Source: Pseudalkalibacillus berkeleyi (GTDB lineage: Bacteria; Bacillota; Bacilli; Bacillales; Fictibacillaceae). From it: 64,000 bases of DNA. Location: NCBI RefSeq assembly GCF_021608225.1, contig NZ_JAKIJS010000001.1, positions 2,170,001 through 2,234,000 on the forward strand, given 5' to 3'. This document shows positions 17,497 to 25,742 of the stretch, in pieces (position 1 is the stretch's first letter; each line of letters begins with the position of its first letter). Made by a program: the position numbers and the translations under genes. Below the pieces are notes generated by a model. That model saw only the letters and a list, made by a program, of their open reading frames with translations, was not told the DNA's origin and made no database searches.

Positions 17497-17826
17497 TCAG
17501 GATACGGTAACATAGTATATAAATTTCTTTGTTTTTTTCTTTAAAATTCGTGCTGCCATTGCCGCAGCAATCTTTGATTCTGCAACAACGACGATATCAT
17601 GTTCACAAATCTCTTCTTCCTTCGTCGTTCTTGGTAAATAAGACAATGGAATATTTTTCGTTGTCTGGTTAAACGGATTTCGATGAGACAATTGATAATC
17701 TCGTATGTCGATCATACAAAACTCACCTAATGCTTCTTGCTCAAATGTTTTGAGCTTCATATAAGGAAGTATATAGGAGAAAAAAACGTATGCTGCTGCA
17801 AACAGCAAGCCAAGTTCCCATATCAT
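17497..17826 (-). CDS. Membrane-anchored rhodanese-like protein without the catalytic cysteine
   Basis: 109 residues. An N-terminal helix (LGLLFAAAYVFFSYILP) anchors a cytosolic domain whose CMIDIRDYQLSHRNP and NIPLSYLP segments match the rhodanese pattern (D-x-R near the first strand, IPLS before the helix). Where rhodaneses have C-x4-R, this has HDIVVVAESKIAAAMAARIL, so no active-site Cys is present. It is likely non-catalytic. GGGGAAG lies 7 bases before the ATG. It sits 31 bp after ytwF, in the same unit. Confidence 0.6.
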   Translation of the reverse strand: MIWELGLLFAAAYVFFSYILPYMKLKTFEQEALGEFCMIDIRDYQLSHRNPFNQTTKNIPLSYLPRTTKEEEICEHDIVVVAESKIAAAMAARILKKKTKKFIYYVTVS

Positions 17827-17857
17827 TAATCAACTTCCCCTTTCTCTTTCGCAATTA

Positions 17858-18169
17858 TTACTTCGTGTCGCCTTCCCACTCAAGCATGCCACCAGTCATG
17901 TTCTTCACCTTGTACCCTTGCTCTTGTAAGAAAAGACTCGCATTTTCACTTCGTCTCCCGGAACGGCAAACCATGATATGCTCTTCGTCCTTGTTAATCT
18001 CTTCCATGCGCTCCGAAATTTCTGAGAGGCGGATATGCTTTGCTTCAGGAATCTTTCCGGCTGCAACTTCTTCATCCTCACGAACATCTATGATCGAAAC
18101 GTTTTTTCCTTCTTTCAACAGTTGGTCTACTTCTTCAGGCGTAATTGTGCGGACAGTATAATCCTCCAT
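17858..18169 (-). CDS. ytwF: Rhodanese-like sulfurtransferase YtwF
   Basis: 103 residues, single-domain rhodanese. VSIIDVREDEE near residue 26 and the active loop VCRSGRRSENAS near residue 67 with nucleophilic Cys are intact. Such proteins move sulfane sulfur in the cytoplasm. It lies next to leuS as in B. subtilis. Several in-frame ATGs exist (18187, 18178, 18175, 18169); 18169 is preferred because AAAGGA is then 9 bases upstream. The degenerate partner follows directly. Confidence 0.85.
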   Translation of the reverse strand: MEDYTVRTITPEEVDQLLKEGKNVSIIDVREDEEVAAGKIPEAKHIRLSEISERMEEINKDEEHIMVCRSGRRSENASLFLQEQGYKVKNMTGGMLEWEGDTK

Positions 18170-18289
18170 CCTCATCATTCCTTTCATCTATAATCAAGAT
18201 CAGTTTATATTTTTTACTTCGCCATTCATTTTACGAACTTCACTTAAAAAAGTAAAGCGATTGATTTTATTGGAAGAGAAAATAAGAAA

Positions 18290-18465
18290 AGCGCAAGCGC
18301 CCATGTCAGTCACGATGGTCACTGTAAGTCCGACGAGGAGGCTCGAACCAAACAAAGTTCGGTTCTGCGTGGGATTATCCTAATTTGTGGCTCAATGTGT
18401 CGCCACCACAGGAAGGTTGAAGTGATCCAAGTGTCTGGTGGCGAAGCTAGACACCTCATCATAGC
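18290..18465. repeat. Degenerate interspersed intergenic repeat of Bacillaceae type
   Basis: The left end reads AAAAGCGCAAGCGCCC and the right end GGTGGCGAAGCTAGACACC. These ends resemble, from memory, a non-coding interspersed element common between genes in Bacillaceae (ends AAGCGCAAGCGCC and GAGCTAGACA). The interior is diverged. No reading frame or transposase is present. A short right-end-like fragment (GTCTAGCTCCTTCGACC) occurs near 33844. Confidence 0.45.
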
Positions 18466-18652
18466 GACCACATTATTATACTTTCTTAATGTGAAAAGAA
18501 GTTGCTTTTCACAGCAACTCCTCTACTATATGCTATTTAATCAATGCTCGTCTCTTCCTGAACACTTTTCGGGCGAATACAGCATCAATTCCCCCACAAT
18601 AGGGAATATGAACCATAACCTATCCTGTGTTTTGATGATACATCACAGTACA

Positions 18653-18686
18653 GAGGGGATTGACCTACTTTCGGTCAATCCCCTTG
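18653..18686 (-). terminator. leuS terminator
   Basis: AGGGGATTGACC pairs with GGTCAATCCCCT around a 7-base loop, 15 bp after the leuS stop on the minus strand. No strong T-tract follows, so termination strength is uncertain. Confidence 0.6.
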
Positions 18687-18698
18687 TCGTTCTTATAT

Positions 18699-21116
18699 TT
18701 AGTTCGCAACGATATTGACTAATTTTCCTGGCACTGCAATGACCTTACGTACAGTCTTGCCGTCTATGTTTTCTTTTACTTTATCGTCAGATAGTGCGAT
18801 TTCTTCTAACTGATCCTTATTCGCATCTGTCGGAACGAGTAATTTTGCTCTTACTTTACCGTTGATTTGAACGACGATTTCTACTTCATTCTCTGTCATT
18901 TTCGACTCATCGTATGATGGCCACTCTGAGTATGTGATTGATTCTTCGTGTCCTAACTTCTCCCAAAGCTCTTCTGTAATATGAGGAGCAACTGGAGATA
19001 GCAATTGAACGAAACCTTCCATCATCTCTTTTTGCAATACGTCTTGCTTGTAGGCCTCATTGATGAATACCATCAGTTGAGAAATACCGACATTGAAACG
19101 TAGCTCTTGGAAATCTTCCGTTACCTTTTTGACCGTTTGATGGTACACACGCTCAAATTGCTCTGGAGCTTGAACGTCTTGGATTTTTCCAGAAAGTGAC
19201 CCATCCTCTTCAACGAATAGACGCCAAATTCGGTCTAAGAATCTTCGTGAACCATCTAAGCCGTTTTCCGACCAAGCGATACTTGCATCAAGTGGTCCCA
19301 TGAACATTTCATAAAGGCGTAACGTATCTCCACCGTGTGATTTCACAATATCATCTGGATTCACGACGTTCCCTTTCGACTTACTCATCTTCTCGTTGTT
19401 TTCACCAAGAATCATCCCTTGGTTATACAAGCGTTGGAATGGCTCTTTCGTTGGGACAACACCTACATCATATAAAACTTTGTGCCAGAACCGAGCGTAC
19501 AATAAGTGGAGTACCGCGTGCTCTGCCCCACCGATATAAAGATCGACTGGTAGCCAGTGCTTCAGTTTCTCTTCAGATGCTAACGCATCGTTGTTCGTTG
19601 GATCGATATAACGTAAGTAGTACCAGCAGCTTCCTGCCCATTGTGGCATCGTATTCGTTTCACGACGACCTTTTTTACCTGTTTCAGGATCGACAACGTT
19701 CACCCAATCTTCTATGTTCGCAAGTGGTGATTCACCTGTACCAGAAGGTTTGATGTTACTCGTTTTCGGAAGTGTTAATGGTAACTCTTCATCAGGGACA
19801 GCACTCATTGTGCCATCTTCCCAATGGATAATTGGAATTGGCTCGCCCCAATAACGCTGGCGACTAAACAACCAGTCACGAAGGCGGTAAGTCGTTTTCT
19901 TTTCACCTTTGTTGTTCTCTTCCAACCACGTAATCATCGTTGCGATCGCTTTTTCCTTGTTCATTCCATTCAAGAAATCAGAGTTAACGATTTCGCCATC
20001 TTCTGTATAAGCTTCTTTCGAAATGTCTCCACCTTTTACAACTTCAACGATTGGAAGTTCGAATTTCGTCGCAAACTCGTAGTCACGCTCGTCGTGTCCA
20101 GGAACAGCCATAATCGCGCCTGTACCGTAACTGACAAGCACATAGTCTGCAATCCAAACGGGAACTTCTTTTCCGTTAACCGGGTTAATCGCGTAAGCAC
20201 CAGTGAAAACACCTGATTTTTCTTTTGAAAGTTCTGTACGCTCTAAGTCACTTTTCGTGCTAATTTCTTTTTGGTAAGCTTCAACTGCAGCTTTTTGCTC
20301 AGGTGACGTAATTTCTTCCACGTATGCATGTTCAGGAGCTAATACCATATATGTCGCACCGAACAATGTATCTGGTCGAGTTGTAAATACAGTAACCGAC
20401 TTGTCAGTGTTAGTGATATCGAAAGTGATTTCCGCACCTTCAGAACGACCGATCCAATTGCGTTGCATTTCTTTTAAGCTTTCCGGCCAATCCAACTCTT
20501 CAAGGTCTTCTAAAAGGCGATCTGCGTATGCTGTAATTTTCAACATCCACTGTTTCATCGGTTTACGGATGACGGGATGCCCACCGCGTTCACTTTTACC
20601 ATCGATTACTTCTTCATTCGCAAGGACCGTCCCTAATGCTGGACACCAGTTAACGGCAACCTCATCAATATAAGCTAAGCCTTTCTTATAAAGTTGTAGG
20701 AAAATCCACTGCGTCCATTTGTAATAGTTCGGATCCGTCGTGTTCACTTCGCGATCCCAGTCATAAGAGAAGCCAAGTTCTTTAATCTGTCGGCGAAATG
20801 TGTTGATGTTTTGTGCGGTAAAATCTGCTGGATCATTTCCAGTATCTAAAGCATATTGCTCAGCGGGAAGTCCAAATGCGTCCCAACCGATTGGATGAAG
20901 AACGTTAAATCCTTGCATACGTTTCATACGAGCAACGATGTCGGTTGCAGTGTAACCTTCTGGATGACCAACGTGAAGTCCCGCTCCAGATGGATACGGA
21001 AACATATCTAGTGCGTAAAACTTCTTTTTGTCCGGTTCAAATTCTGTTTTGAACGTTTTGTTTTCTTCCCAATGCGATTGCCACTTGCGCTCAATCTGTT
21101 GATGATCAAAAGCCAT
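18699..21116 (-). CDS. leuS: Leucyl-tRNA synthetase
   Basis: 805 residues, full length for bacterial LeuRS. The HIGH motif appears as [13 protein letters not shown] near residue 43, the editing domain (CP1) spans roughly residues 220-420 with [12 protein letters not shown], and the KMSKS motif is [16 protein letters not shown] near residue 575. It charges tRNA-Leu in the cytoplasm. It is under a T-box leader with a CUC leucine specifier about 580 bp upstream. The segment between T-box terminator and start codon is unusually long and contains repeats. Confidence 0.97.
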   Translation of the reverse strand: MAFDHQQIERKWQSHWEENKTFKTEFEPDKKKFYALDMFPYPSGAGLHVGHPEGYTATDIVARMKRMQGFNVLHPIGWDAFGLPAEQYALDTGNDPADFTAQNINTFRRQIKELGFSYDWDREVNTTDPNYYKWTQWIFLQLYKKGLAYIDEVAVNWCPALGTVLANEEVIDGKSERGGHPVIRKPMKQWMLKITAYADRLLEDLEELDWPESLKEMQRNWIGRSEGAEITFDITNTDKSVTVFTTRPDTLFGATYMVLAPEHAYVEEITSPEQKAAVEAYQKEISTKSDLERTELSKEKSGVFTGAYAINPVNGKEVPVWIADYVLVSYGTGAIMAVPGHDERDYEFATKFELPIVEVVKGGDISKEAYTEDGEIVNSDFLNGMNKEKAIATMITWLEENNKGEKKTTYRLRDWLFSRQRYWGEPIPIIHWEDGTMSAVPDEELPLTLPKTSNIKPSGTGESPLANIEDWVNVVDPETGKKGRRETNTMPQWAGSCWYYLRYIDPTNNDALASEEKLKHWLPVDLYIGGAEHAVLHLLYARFWHKVLYDVGVVPTKEPFQRLYNQGMILGENNEKMSKSKGNVVNPDDIVKSHGGDTLRLYEMFMGPLDASIAWSENGLDGSRRFLDRIWRLFVEEDGSLSGKIQDVQAPEQFERVYHQTVKKVTEDFQELRFNVGISQLMVFINEAYKQDVLQKEMMEGFVQLLSPVAPHITEELWEKLGHEESITYSEWPSYDESKMTENEVEIVVQINGKVRAKLLVPTDANKDQLEEIALSDDKVKENIDGKTVRKVIAVPGKLVNIVAN

Positions 21117-21231
21117 TTTTCAAGCCACTCCCATTCATTGTTAGGTTTTTAAGTATGATCTCTCTGATTAGATGTATCTAAAAGGTGATAAACACCCAGA
21201 TGAACGATAATTATTGTCGTTTTAACAGCTA

Positions 21232-21312
21232 GCTTGGGGAACATTCCTTCCCGCTTGTGGAACTTTTCAGCTAACTTGTGGAACTTTCCCTCCAGCTTGT
21301 GGAAAACAGTAC
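21232..21312. repeat. 21-bp tandem repeat, four units, in the leuS leader
   Basis: GCTTGGGGAAC, GCTTGTGGAAC, ACTTGTGGAAC and GCTTGTGGAAA begin at 21232, 21253, 21274 and 21295, spaced exactly 21 bp. The linkers are C/T-rich. It lies between the T-box terminator and leuS, and is non-coding. Confidence 0.8.
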
Positions 21313-21384
21313 ATTATTACTACCACTTTGTTAGCACATCCCTGTGCAAGTCTGAAAGAACAAGACAACGCAGAGATCAGAAGG

Positions 21385-21510
21385 TAATCTTTCACACACC
21401 TGGTGATTTAGGAACAAGAAGTTCAAGGCAACGATGTTACGAGGATCGGAGCGTAGTTAAATCCTACGTGAGAACCGGAGTAACGAGTTAACGCAGAAAT
21501 TCGCCGTTAA
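21385..21510. repeat. Possible second interspersed repeat element in leuS leader
   Basis: On the minus strand GTTACTCCGGTTCTCACGTA and CTACGCTCCGATCCTCGTAA are near-copies 30 bp apart, followed by CGTTGCCTTGAACTTCTTG and ending TAAATCACC. The composition is unlike the surrounding AT-rich leader, and it recalls Bacillaceae intergenic repeats from memory. No coding potential is seen. Confidence 0.4.
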
Positions 21511-21529
21511 TAAATCGCCAGAAAATAGT

Positions 21530-21775
21530 AAAAACCTCCCGCCACTGATCAACATATCAGGGACGAGAGGTTGAATAAACAAAGCCTTCCCGCGGTACCA
21601 CCCGCATTAGTGCAAAATCTCTTGCACTCACTCTAGCTCCTTATCGCGGAGGGACGATAAACGCTACATGAAACTCGTTCACGTTTATAGCTCGGAGGCG
21701 AGTTCAAATAGTGTTCGGGTTGGCTTTCAGCAGCCGCCAACTCTCTAAGACCGTTTACTATTTTACTAATCCTCT
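21530..21775 (-). ncRNA. T-box leader RNA (leucine, CUC specifier) for leuS
   Basis: On the minus strand the conserved T-box sequence GGGTGGTACCGCGGG lies at 21603-21589. Stem I has a specifier segment GAACTC (CTC at 21702-21700) preceding GCC, matching leucine, and an apical segment with GCTGCTGAAAGCC near 21730. Downstream, CCTCTCGTCCCTGAT and ATCAGTGGCGGGAGG form the terminator (21530-21570) that competes with the antiterminator. Uncharged tRNA-Leu is expected to stabilise readthrough into leuS. Confidence 0.93.
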
Positions 21776-21810
21776 TCAATGCATTCATTTTTATGAATAA
21801 TGTAATTTGT

Positions 21811-21839
21811 ATTGTATGCACGTTCTCAGAAAATGTCAA
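21811..21839 (-). promoter_or_regulatory. SigA promoter for the T-box/leuS transcript
   Basis: TTGACA (21839-21834), 17-bp spacer, TACAAT (21816-21811), about 40 bp before the T-box stem I. Confidence 0.85.
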
Positions 21840-21889
21840 GGTTTTTTCCAAAAATGGATCCTTATCATGATAGGCTTTTTGGACAATGA

Positions 21890-22441
21890 TTATACCTTCC
21901 CGAAAAAGTCATTGGCGAGCTTTTTGTATGTGTGAAAGTACTCCGGGACTGCTACGTCCTCCAATCCGATCAAAGCATTTTCAGCAACACTTCTATAATA
22001 CCAGCTTTGCTTTTCTTTGTTCCCTTTAAATTGTTCCCATATTTGATCGCCATCGGACTCATAGTATTCGATCAAGCTTTTCAAATTATCCAGTTTATCT
22101 GCGACAATGAGTGCCTTCACATCGAAAGTGGCATTCTTTATGTATTCAACCGTATTTTGCTTCCGTTCGTCCCATGACTTTGTTTTATCTTCTGTATTTC
22201 CTTTTACAATTCGTACAACTTCTAATCCAAATGCTTGTTCAATATCCTCATACTCAAGTGCTGTATCTTCAACGGTATCATGCAGGAAGCCAGCGATTAC
22301 TATGTCTTCTGGTAATCCAGCTTCGTGTAAAATTTTTGCTACCGCAATCGGATGAACGACATAAGATTCCCCAGACAACTTACGAAATTGACCTTCATGA
22401 GCCTTTATCGCTATCTCCTCTGCAGCTTTCAACTTACTCAT
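21890..22441 (-). CDS. HD-domain hydrolase related to (p)ppGpp hydrolases
   Basis: 183 residues. Motifs of the RelA/SpoT-type hydrolase domain are visible: YVVHPIAVAKIL near residue 26, GFLHDTVEDTAL near residue 52 (HDxxED), and a C-terminal VADKLDNLKSL with Asp/Asn. No synthetase or TGS domain is present, so it resembles small alarmone hydrolases (MESH1-type); alternative substrates such as other nucleotides are possible. ATG at 22441 overlaps the PAP2 stop (TGATG) with AAGGAG upstream, so translation is coupled. Confidence 0.78.
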   Translation of the reverse strand: MSKLKAAEEIAIKAHEGQFRKLSGESYVVHPIAVAKILHEAGLPEDIVIAGFLHDTVEDTALEYEDIEQAFGLEVVRIVKGNTEDKTKSWDERKQNTVEYIKNATFDVKALIVADKLDNLKSLIEYYESDGDQIWEQFKGNKEKQSWYYRSVAENALIGLEDVAVPEYFHTYKKLANDFFGKV

Positions 22442-23076
22442 CAAATATCTCCTTTGTCGCCATTATTGCTTAGTCCTTTGAACAGAAGAATGGTAAGAAT
22501 CAACCAAATACCTCCTGCTGTAAATCCTGCAAGTACATCACTTGGGAAGTGGACGCCTAAGTATACTCTGCTTAATCCGATCAATAAAATCAAGCCTCCG
22601 GTGACCCATAAAACATAGCCTGCCTCGCGTCCTTTTTTCCGTAAAACAACCCAAATTAAATAACCTAAAAACCCAAAGAACGCTGTCGAGTTCATTGAGT
22701 GTCCACTCGGAAAGCTTAACCCACCTACTTCAATTAATGGGTTTTCGTCTGGTCTTGTACGATTAAATCCTGCTTTCAACCATCGATTCATTGTCCTTAC
22801 ACCAATCAGATTAAACATTAATATCAATGCAAGCTTACTATTTTTATTTACTGAAAAATAGATAACTAAGAGGATCATTAAAGGAATGGAGATTTTTGCA
22901 GAGCCAATTTCCGTTATGAAAACAAATACAGTTGACAGCCAGTCTGAACGTATGTCCCATATAAGATGCATGATCACCAAATCAAATTGCGTCAACGTAT
23001 TGTGAAAAACACCAAACAAGACAAATAGGATGACCAATGTCAATCCTATTAATAGTAAAGGATGCTTTCGTATCAT
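22441..23076 (-). CDS. PAP2-family membrane phosphatase
   Basis: 211 residues with about six membrane helices. The three phosphatase motifs are present: KAGFNRTRPDENP near residue 105 (K-x6-RP), FPSGHSMNS near residue 124 (PSGH), and SRVYLGVHFPSD near residue 171 (SR-x5-H-x3-D). The family dephosphorylates lipid phosphates such as undecaprenyl or phosphatidylglycerol phosphate on the outer membrane face; the exact substrate is not determined. It overlaps the HD hydrolase gene. Confidence 0.87.
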   Translation of the reverse strand: MIRKHPLLLIGLTLVILFVLFGVFHNTLTQFDLVIMHLIWDIRSDWLSTVFVFITEIGSAKISIPLMILLVIYFSVNKNSKLALILMFNLIGVRTMNRWLKAGFNRTRPDENPLIEVGGLSFPSGHSMNSTAFFGFLGYLIWVVLRKKGREAGYVLWVTGGLILLIGLSRVYLGVHFPSDVLAGFTAGGIWLILTILLFKGLSNNGDKGDI

Positions 23077-23267
23077 TTTGCAACTCCTCCCATTTCTATT
23101 CTATTACACAAACCTGTTGAAATTATGCTTATTAAAGACAAATTCTTTCCGCATGATGATCCGGTTTGGCGCGATTACATTCCCATGCTAAAATATGCCT
23201 AGAAGTGCGTGTTCAAATTTTGAACATCCTCTAGCAAGAAAATAACCATGAAAAGAAAGGGAAGCTT

Positions 23268-24221
23268 ATGTCTGTACCTTCTCACTTTGGAGATAAACGT
23301 TACTATACATGGAACAAGCATTTAAAAGAACACTTTGGCTCAAAAATCATTAAAGTACCGATCGATGGTGGTTTTGATTGTCCGAATCGAGATGGAACCG
23401 TTGCATCAGGTGGTTGTACGTTTTGTTCACAAAGTGGTTCGGGCGATTTTGCCGGAGACCGCAAAGATGACCTTGTGAAACAGTTCCATACGATTAAAGA
23501 CCGCATGCATCGTAAATGGAAGTCGGGTAAGTATATCGGATACTTTCAGGCCTTTTCAAATACACATGCACCGGTAGAAGAACTTCGCGAGAAATTTGAA
23601 GTGATTTTAGAACAAGAAGGTGTTGTTGGACTTGCGATCGCGACAAGACCAGACTGCCTTCCAGATGATGTCGTCGAATATCTCTCAGAACTTAATGAGC
23701 GAACATACTTATGGATAGAGCTTGGCCTTCAAACCGTTCATGAAGAAACGGCTGATCTCATTAACCGTGCACATGACTACCAATGTTATGTCGATGGCGT
23801 CAATAAGCTTAGAAAACATGGCATCCGAGTGTGCGCACATATTATCAATGGTCTCCCACAAGAAACACCTGAAATGATGATGGAAACTGCACGAGAAGTA
23901 GCAAAGCTCGATGTGCAAGGGATCAAAATTCACCTTCTCCATTTGTTGAAAAAGACACCTATGGTGAAACAATACGAAAAGGGATTAGTGGAATTCTTGG
24001 ATTTCGATACGTATATTCAGCTTGTCTGTGATCAGCTAGAAATAATCCCGCCTGACATGATGATTCACCGTTTAACAGGTGACGGTCCTGCTGATCTATT
24101 AATTGGTCCGATGTGGAGTTTGAACAAATGGAATGTTCTCAATTCCATTGAGGCAGAGCTAGAGCGACGAGACAGCTATCAAGGAAAGTATTATGAGCCT
24201 GTTGGGGTGACTACCAAATGA
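23268..24221 (+). CDS. mnmL: Radical SAM protein MnmL (YtqA, TIGR01212 type)
   Basis: 317 residues. Near residue 41 the cluster-binding cysteines occur in a stretched pattern, CPNRDGTVASGGCTFCSQ, characteristic of this family. Further motifs are IATRPDCLPDDVV and GLQTVHEETA. In B. subtilis YtqA was recently linked to the wobble-uridine pathway (nm5U/mnm5U) together with YtqB; I rely on memory for that. The stop overlaps the next start by 4 bp. Confidence 0.88.
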   Translation: MSVPSHFGDKRYYTWNKHLKEHFGSKIIKVPIDGGFDCPNRDGTVASGGCTFCSQSGSGDFAGDRKDDLVKQFHTIKDRMHRKWKSGKYIGYFQAFSNTHAPVEELREKFEVILEQEGVVGLAIATRPDCLPDDVVEYLSELNERTYLWIELGLQTVHEETADLINRAHDYQCYVDGVNKLRKHGIRVCAHIINGLPQETPEMMMETAREVAKLDVQGIKIHLLHLLKKTPMVKQYEKGLVEFLDFDTYIQLVCDQLEIIPPDMMIHRLTGDGPADLLIGPMWSLNKWNVLNSIEAELERRDSYQGKYYEPVGVTTK

Positions 24222-24790
24222 ACTTAAGTCGAGTGCTCCCTTTTGCGAAAGAGTTACTTCAGAAGGTGGTTGAACCTGGTGGCATCGTCGTTGACGCAAC
24301 GATGGGAAACGGGCATGACACAGTTTACCTCGCTGAACTAGTCGGTGAAACCGGTCAGGTATATGGATTCGATGTCCAAGAAAAAGCCGTTACGAATACG
24401 AAAGAACGGTTACAAGAAAGAGGATTAGAAAACAGAGCGCAAATCCTTCTAAAAGGTCATGAAAGTGTTAAAGAAGTAATTCCAAGTGATCAACATGGCC
24501 AAGTGCAAGCTGCCATTTTCAACTTAGGTTATTTGCCAGGCAGCGATAAACAGATTATTACTAAGCCTGATTCTACTTTAAAAGCCGTTCAATCTCTACT
24601 AGACATTTTGAGACCAGGTGGCTTGATTATCCTCGTAGTCTATTACGGACACGAAGGTGGATCAGAAGAAAAAGAACAACTCATGAGCTACTTGAAAGAA
24701 CTAGATCAACCAACCGCTCACGTTATGCAATATCAGTTCATTAATCAGAAAAACAACCCACCCTTTTTAATTGCGGTTGAAAAAAGATGA
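24218..24790 (+). CDS. mnmM: tRNA wobble-uridine methyltransferase MnmM (YtqB)
   Basis: 190 residues of Rossmann methyltransferase. SAM-binding motif I is VVDATMGNGHDTVYLA near residue 24, and motif IV is AAIFNLGYLPGSDK near residue 106, with the NxGYLPG signature of YtqB. It methylates nm5U to mnm5U in tRNA. Overlap with mnmL (ATGA) and shared pathway imply one operon, closed by a terminator at 24806. Confidence 0.9.
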   Translation: MNLSRVLPFAKELLQKVVEPGGIVVDATMGNGHDTVYLAELVGETGQVYGFDVQEKAVTNTKERLQERGLENRAQILLKGHESVKEVIPSDQHGQVQAAIFNLGYLPGSDKQIITKPDSTLKAVQSLLDILRPGGLIILVVYYGHEGGSEEKEQLMSYLKELDQPTAHVMQYQFINQKNNPPFLIAVEKR

Positions 24791-24805
24791 ATACTTTAAA
24801 ATGCT

Positions 24806-24850
24806 ACAAAAGCCGAACTTACTCGAATGAGGGTTCGGCTTTTGTTTTGT
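24806..24850 (+). terminator. Terminator after mnmM
   Basis: AAAAGCCGAAC pairs with GTTCGGCTTTT, followed by TGTTTTGTTT. Confidence 0.85.
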
Positions 24851-24861
24851 TTATTTTAAAA

Positions 24862-25332
24862 TTAAATTCCGCAAGCGACAGATCCGTTCTTTTGTAAATA
24901 CTTTTGATGATATTCTTCTGCTTCATAAAAGAATGTAGCTGGTTCGATTTCTGTAACGATTGGCAGCTTAAAGGTACCTTTCTCAGTCCATTCCTTTATT
25001 TTTCTTTCTGCAACGTTTTGTTGATTCACATCAGAATAAAAAATGACTGAACGATATTGGTGTCCTATATCTAACCCTTGTTTATTTCTTGAAGTAGGAT
25101 CGTGTACACCAAAGAATATATCTACTAATTCAGAATATGTGATTACGTTGGGGTCATATTGAATCTTTATTGCTTCTGCATGACCAGTTGTTCCTGTTTT
25201 CACTTGCTCATACGTCGGATTTTCGACGAAACCACCTGTATAACCGACACGAGTTTCAGTAATGCCTTCCAATTTCTCAAAGAATGCTTCAACTCCCCAG
25301 AAGCACCCAGCACCAAAGATCGCTAATTCCAT
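24862..25332 (-). CDS. msrA: Peptide methionine-S-sulfoxide reductase MsrA
   Basis: 156 residues. The active site GAGCFWGVEAFFEKL is at residue 7 and the resolving Cys is in the tail SVACGI; HAEAIKIQYDP near residue 51 is also typical. It reduces the S-form of methionine sulfoxide in proteins or free methionine in the cytoplasm. No MsrB domain is fused or adjacent. It lies directly behind a SAM-I riboswitch, which would link its expression to methionine/SAM shortage. Confidence 0.95.
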   Translation of the reverse strand: MELAIFGAGCFWGVEAFFEKLEGITETRVGYTGGFVENPTYEQVKTGTTGHAEAIKIQYDPNVITYSELVDIFFGVHDPTSRNKQGLDIGHQYRSVIFYSDVNQQNVAERKIKEWTEKGTFKLPIVTEIEPATFFYEAEEYHQKYLQKNGSVACGI

Positions 25333-25392
25333 TTCTCATCTTTCCTTTCTGAATAACGAAACTTCTATCGAGAGTTTTTGATCTAATCTAAC

Positions 25393-25434
25393 GAAAAAAA
25401 AACCCGTTTCTCATCTAGCAAGAAAAGGGGTTCG
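25393..25434 (-). terminator. Expression-platform terminator of the msrA riboswitch
   Basis: On the minus strand AACCCCTTTTC pairs with GAGAAACGGGTT, followed by a long T run. It overlaps the 3' part of the SAM-I leader. Confidence 0.85.
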
Positions 25435-25449
25435 TAGTAGTCCGTACGA

Positions 25450-25572
25450 TCCTCTCATCTTCTAGGATAAATCCATCCTACAGGAATTGGCACCGTTCTC
25501 GTCAATCAAATAATTGATTCGATGGTTGCCGGGCATCAAAGGGCCAGTCCCTCCGCCTCTCTAGATAAGAAG
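25450..25572 (-). ncRNA. SAM-I riboswitch (S-box) upstream of msrA
   Basis: Reading the minus strand: CTTATCTAGAGAGGCGGAGG, GACTGGCCC, GATGCCCGGCAACC, GGTGCCAATTCC and AAGATGAGAGGA occur in S-box order, the conserved core of SAM-I aptamers. A terminator lies at 25434-25393. SAM binding should stop transcription before msrA. Promoter: TTTACA (25624-25619), 17 bp, TAAGAT (25601-25596). Confidence 0.95.
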
Positions 25573-25742
25573 TTTCTATTATTAAATTAATTATCATCTT
25601 ACAATGTTTTGGTAATGTTGTAAAGGATTAAATTTGTTTAGATTTCCACTATTATATGACTACCTTATTAAATATGTGTAATTACAAATTAAAAAAGTTA
25701 CATAACTTTACTACCAAGTCATGTAACTCCTTACTCATCGTA

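Larger units (their letters stand above)
18170..18698. other. Gene-free stretch between ytwF and leuS
   Basis: It holds the ytwF 5' region, a degenerate interspersed repeat (18290-18465), a possible hairpin around GTGAAAAGAAGTTGCTTTTCAC (near 18490-18512) and the leuS terminator. No credible gene is seen. Confidence 0.55.

Noticed and set aside
17412-17513. Longer Cse60 reading frame
   Set aside because: Cse60 is about 60 residues and begins MLQVKIF; a G-rich ribosome site lies directly before it.
19337-19753. Plus-strand reading frames inside leuS
   Set aside because: They are antisense shadows of a clearly coding leuS without ribosome sites or similarity.
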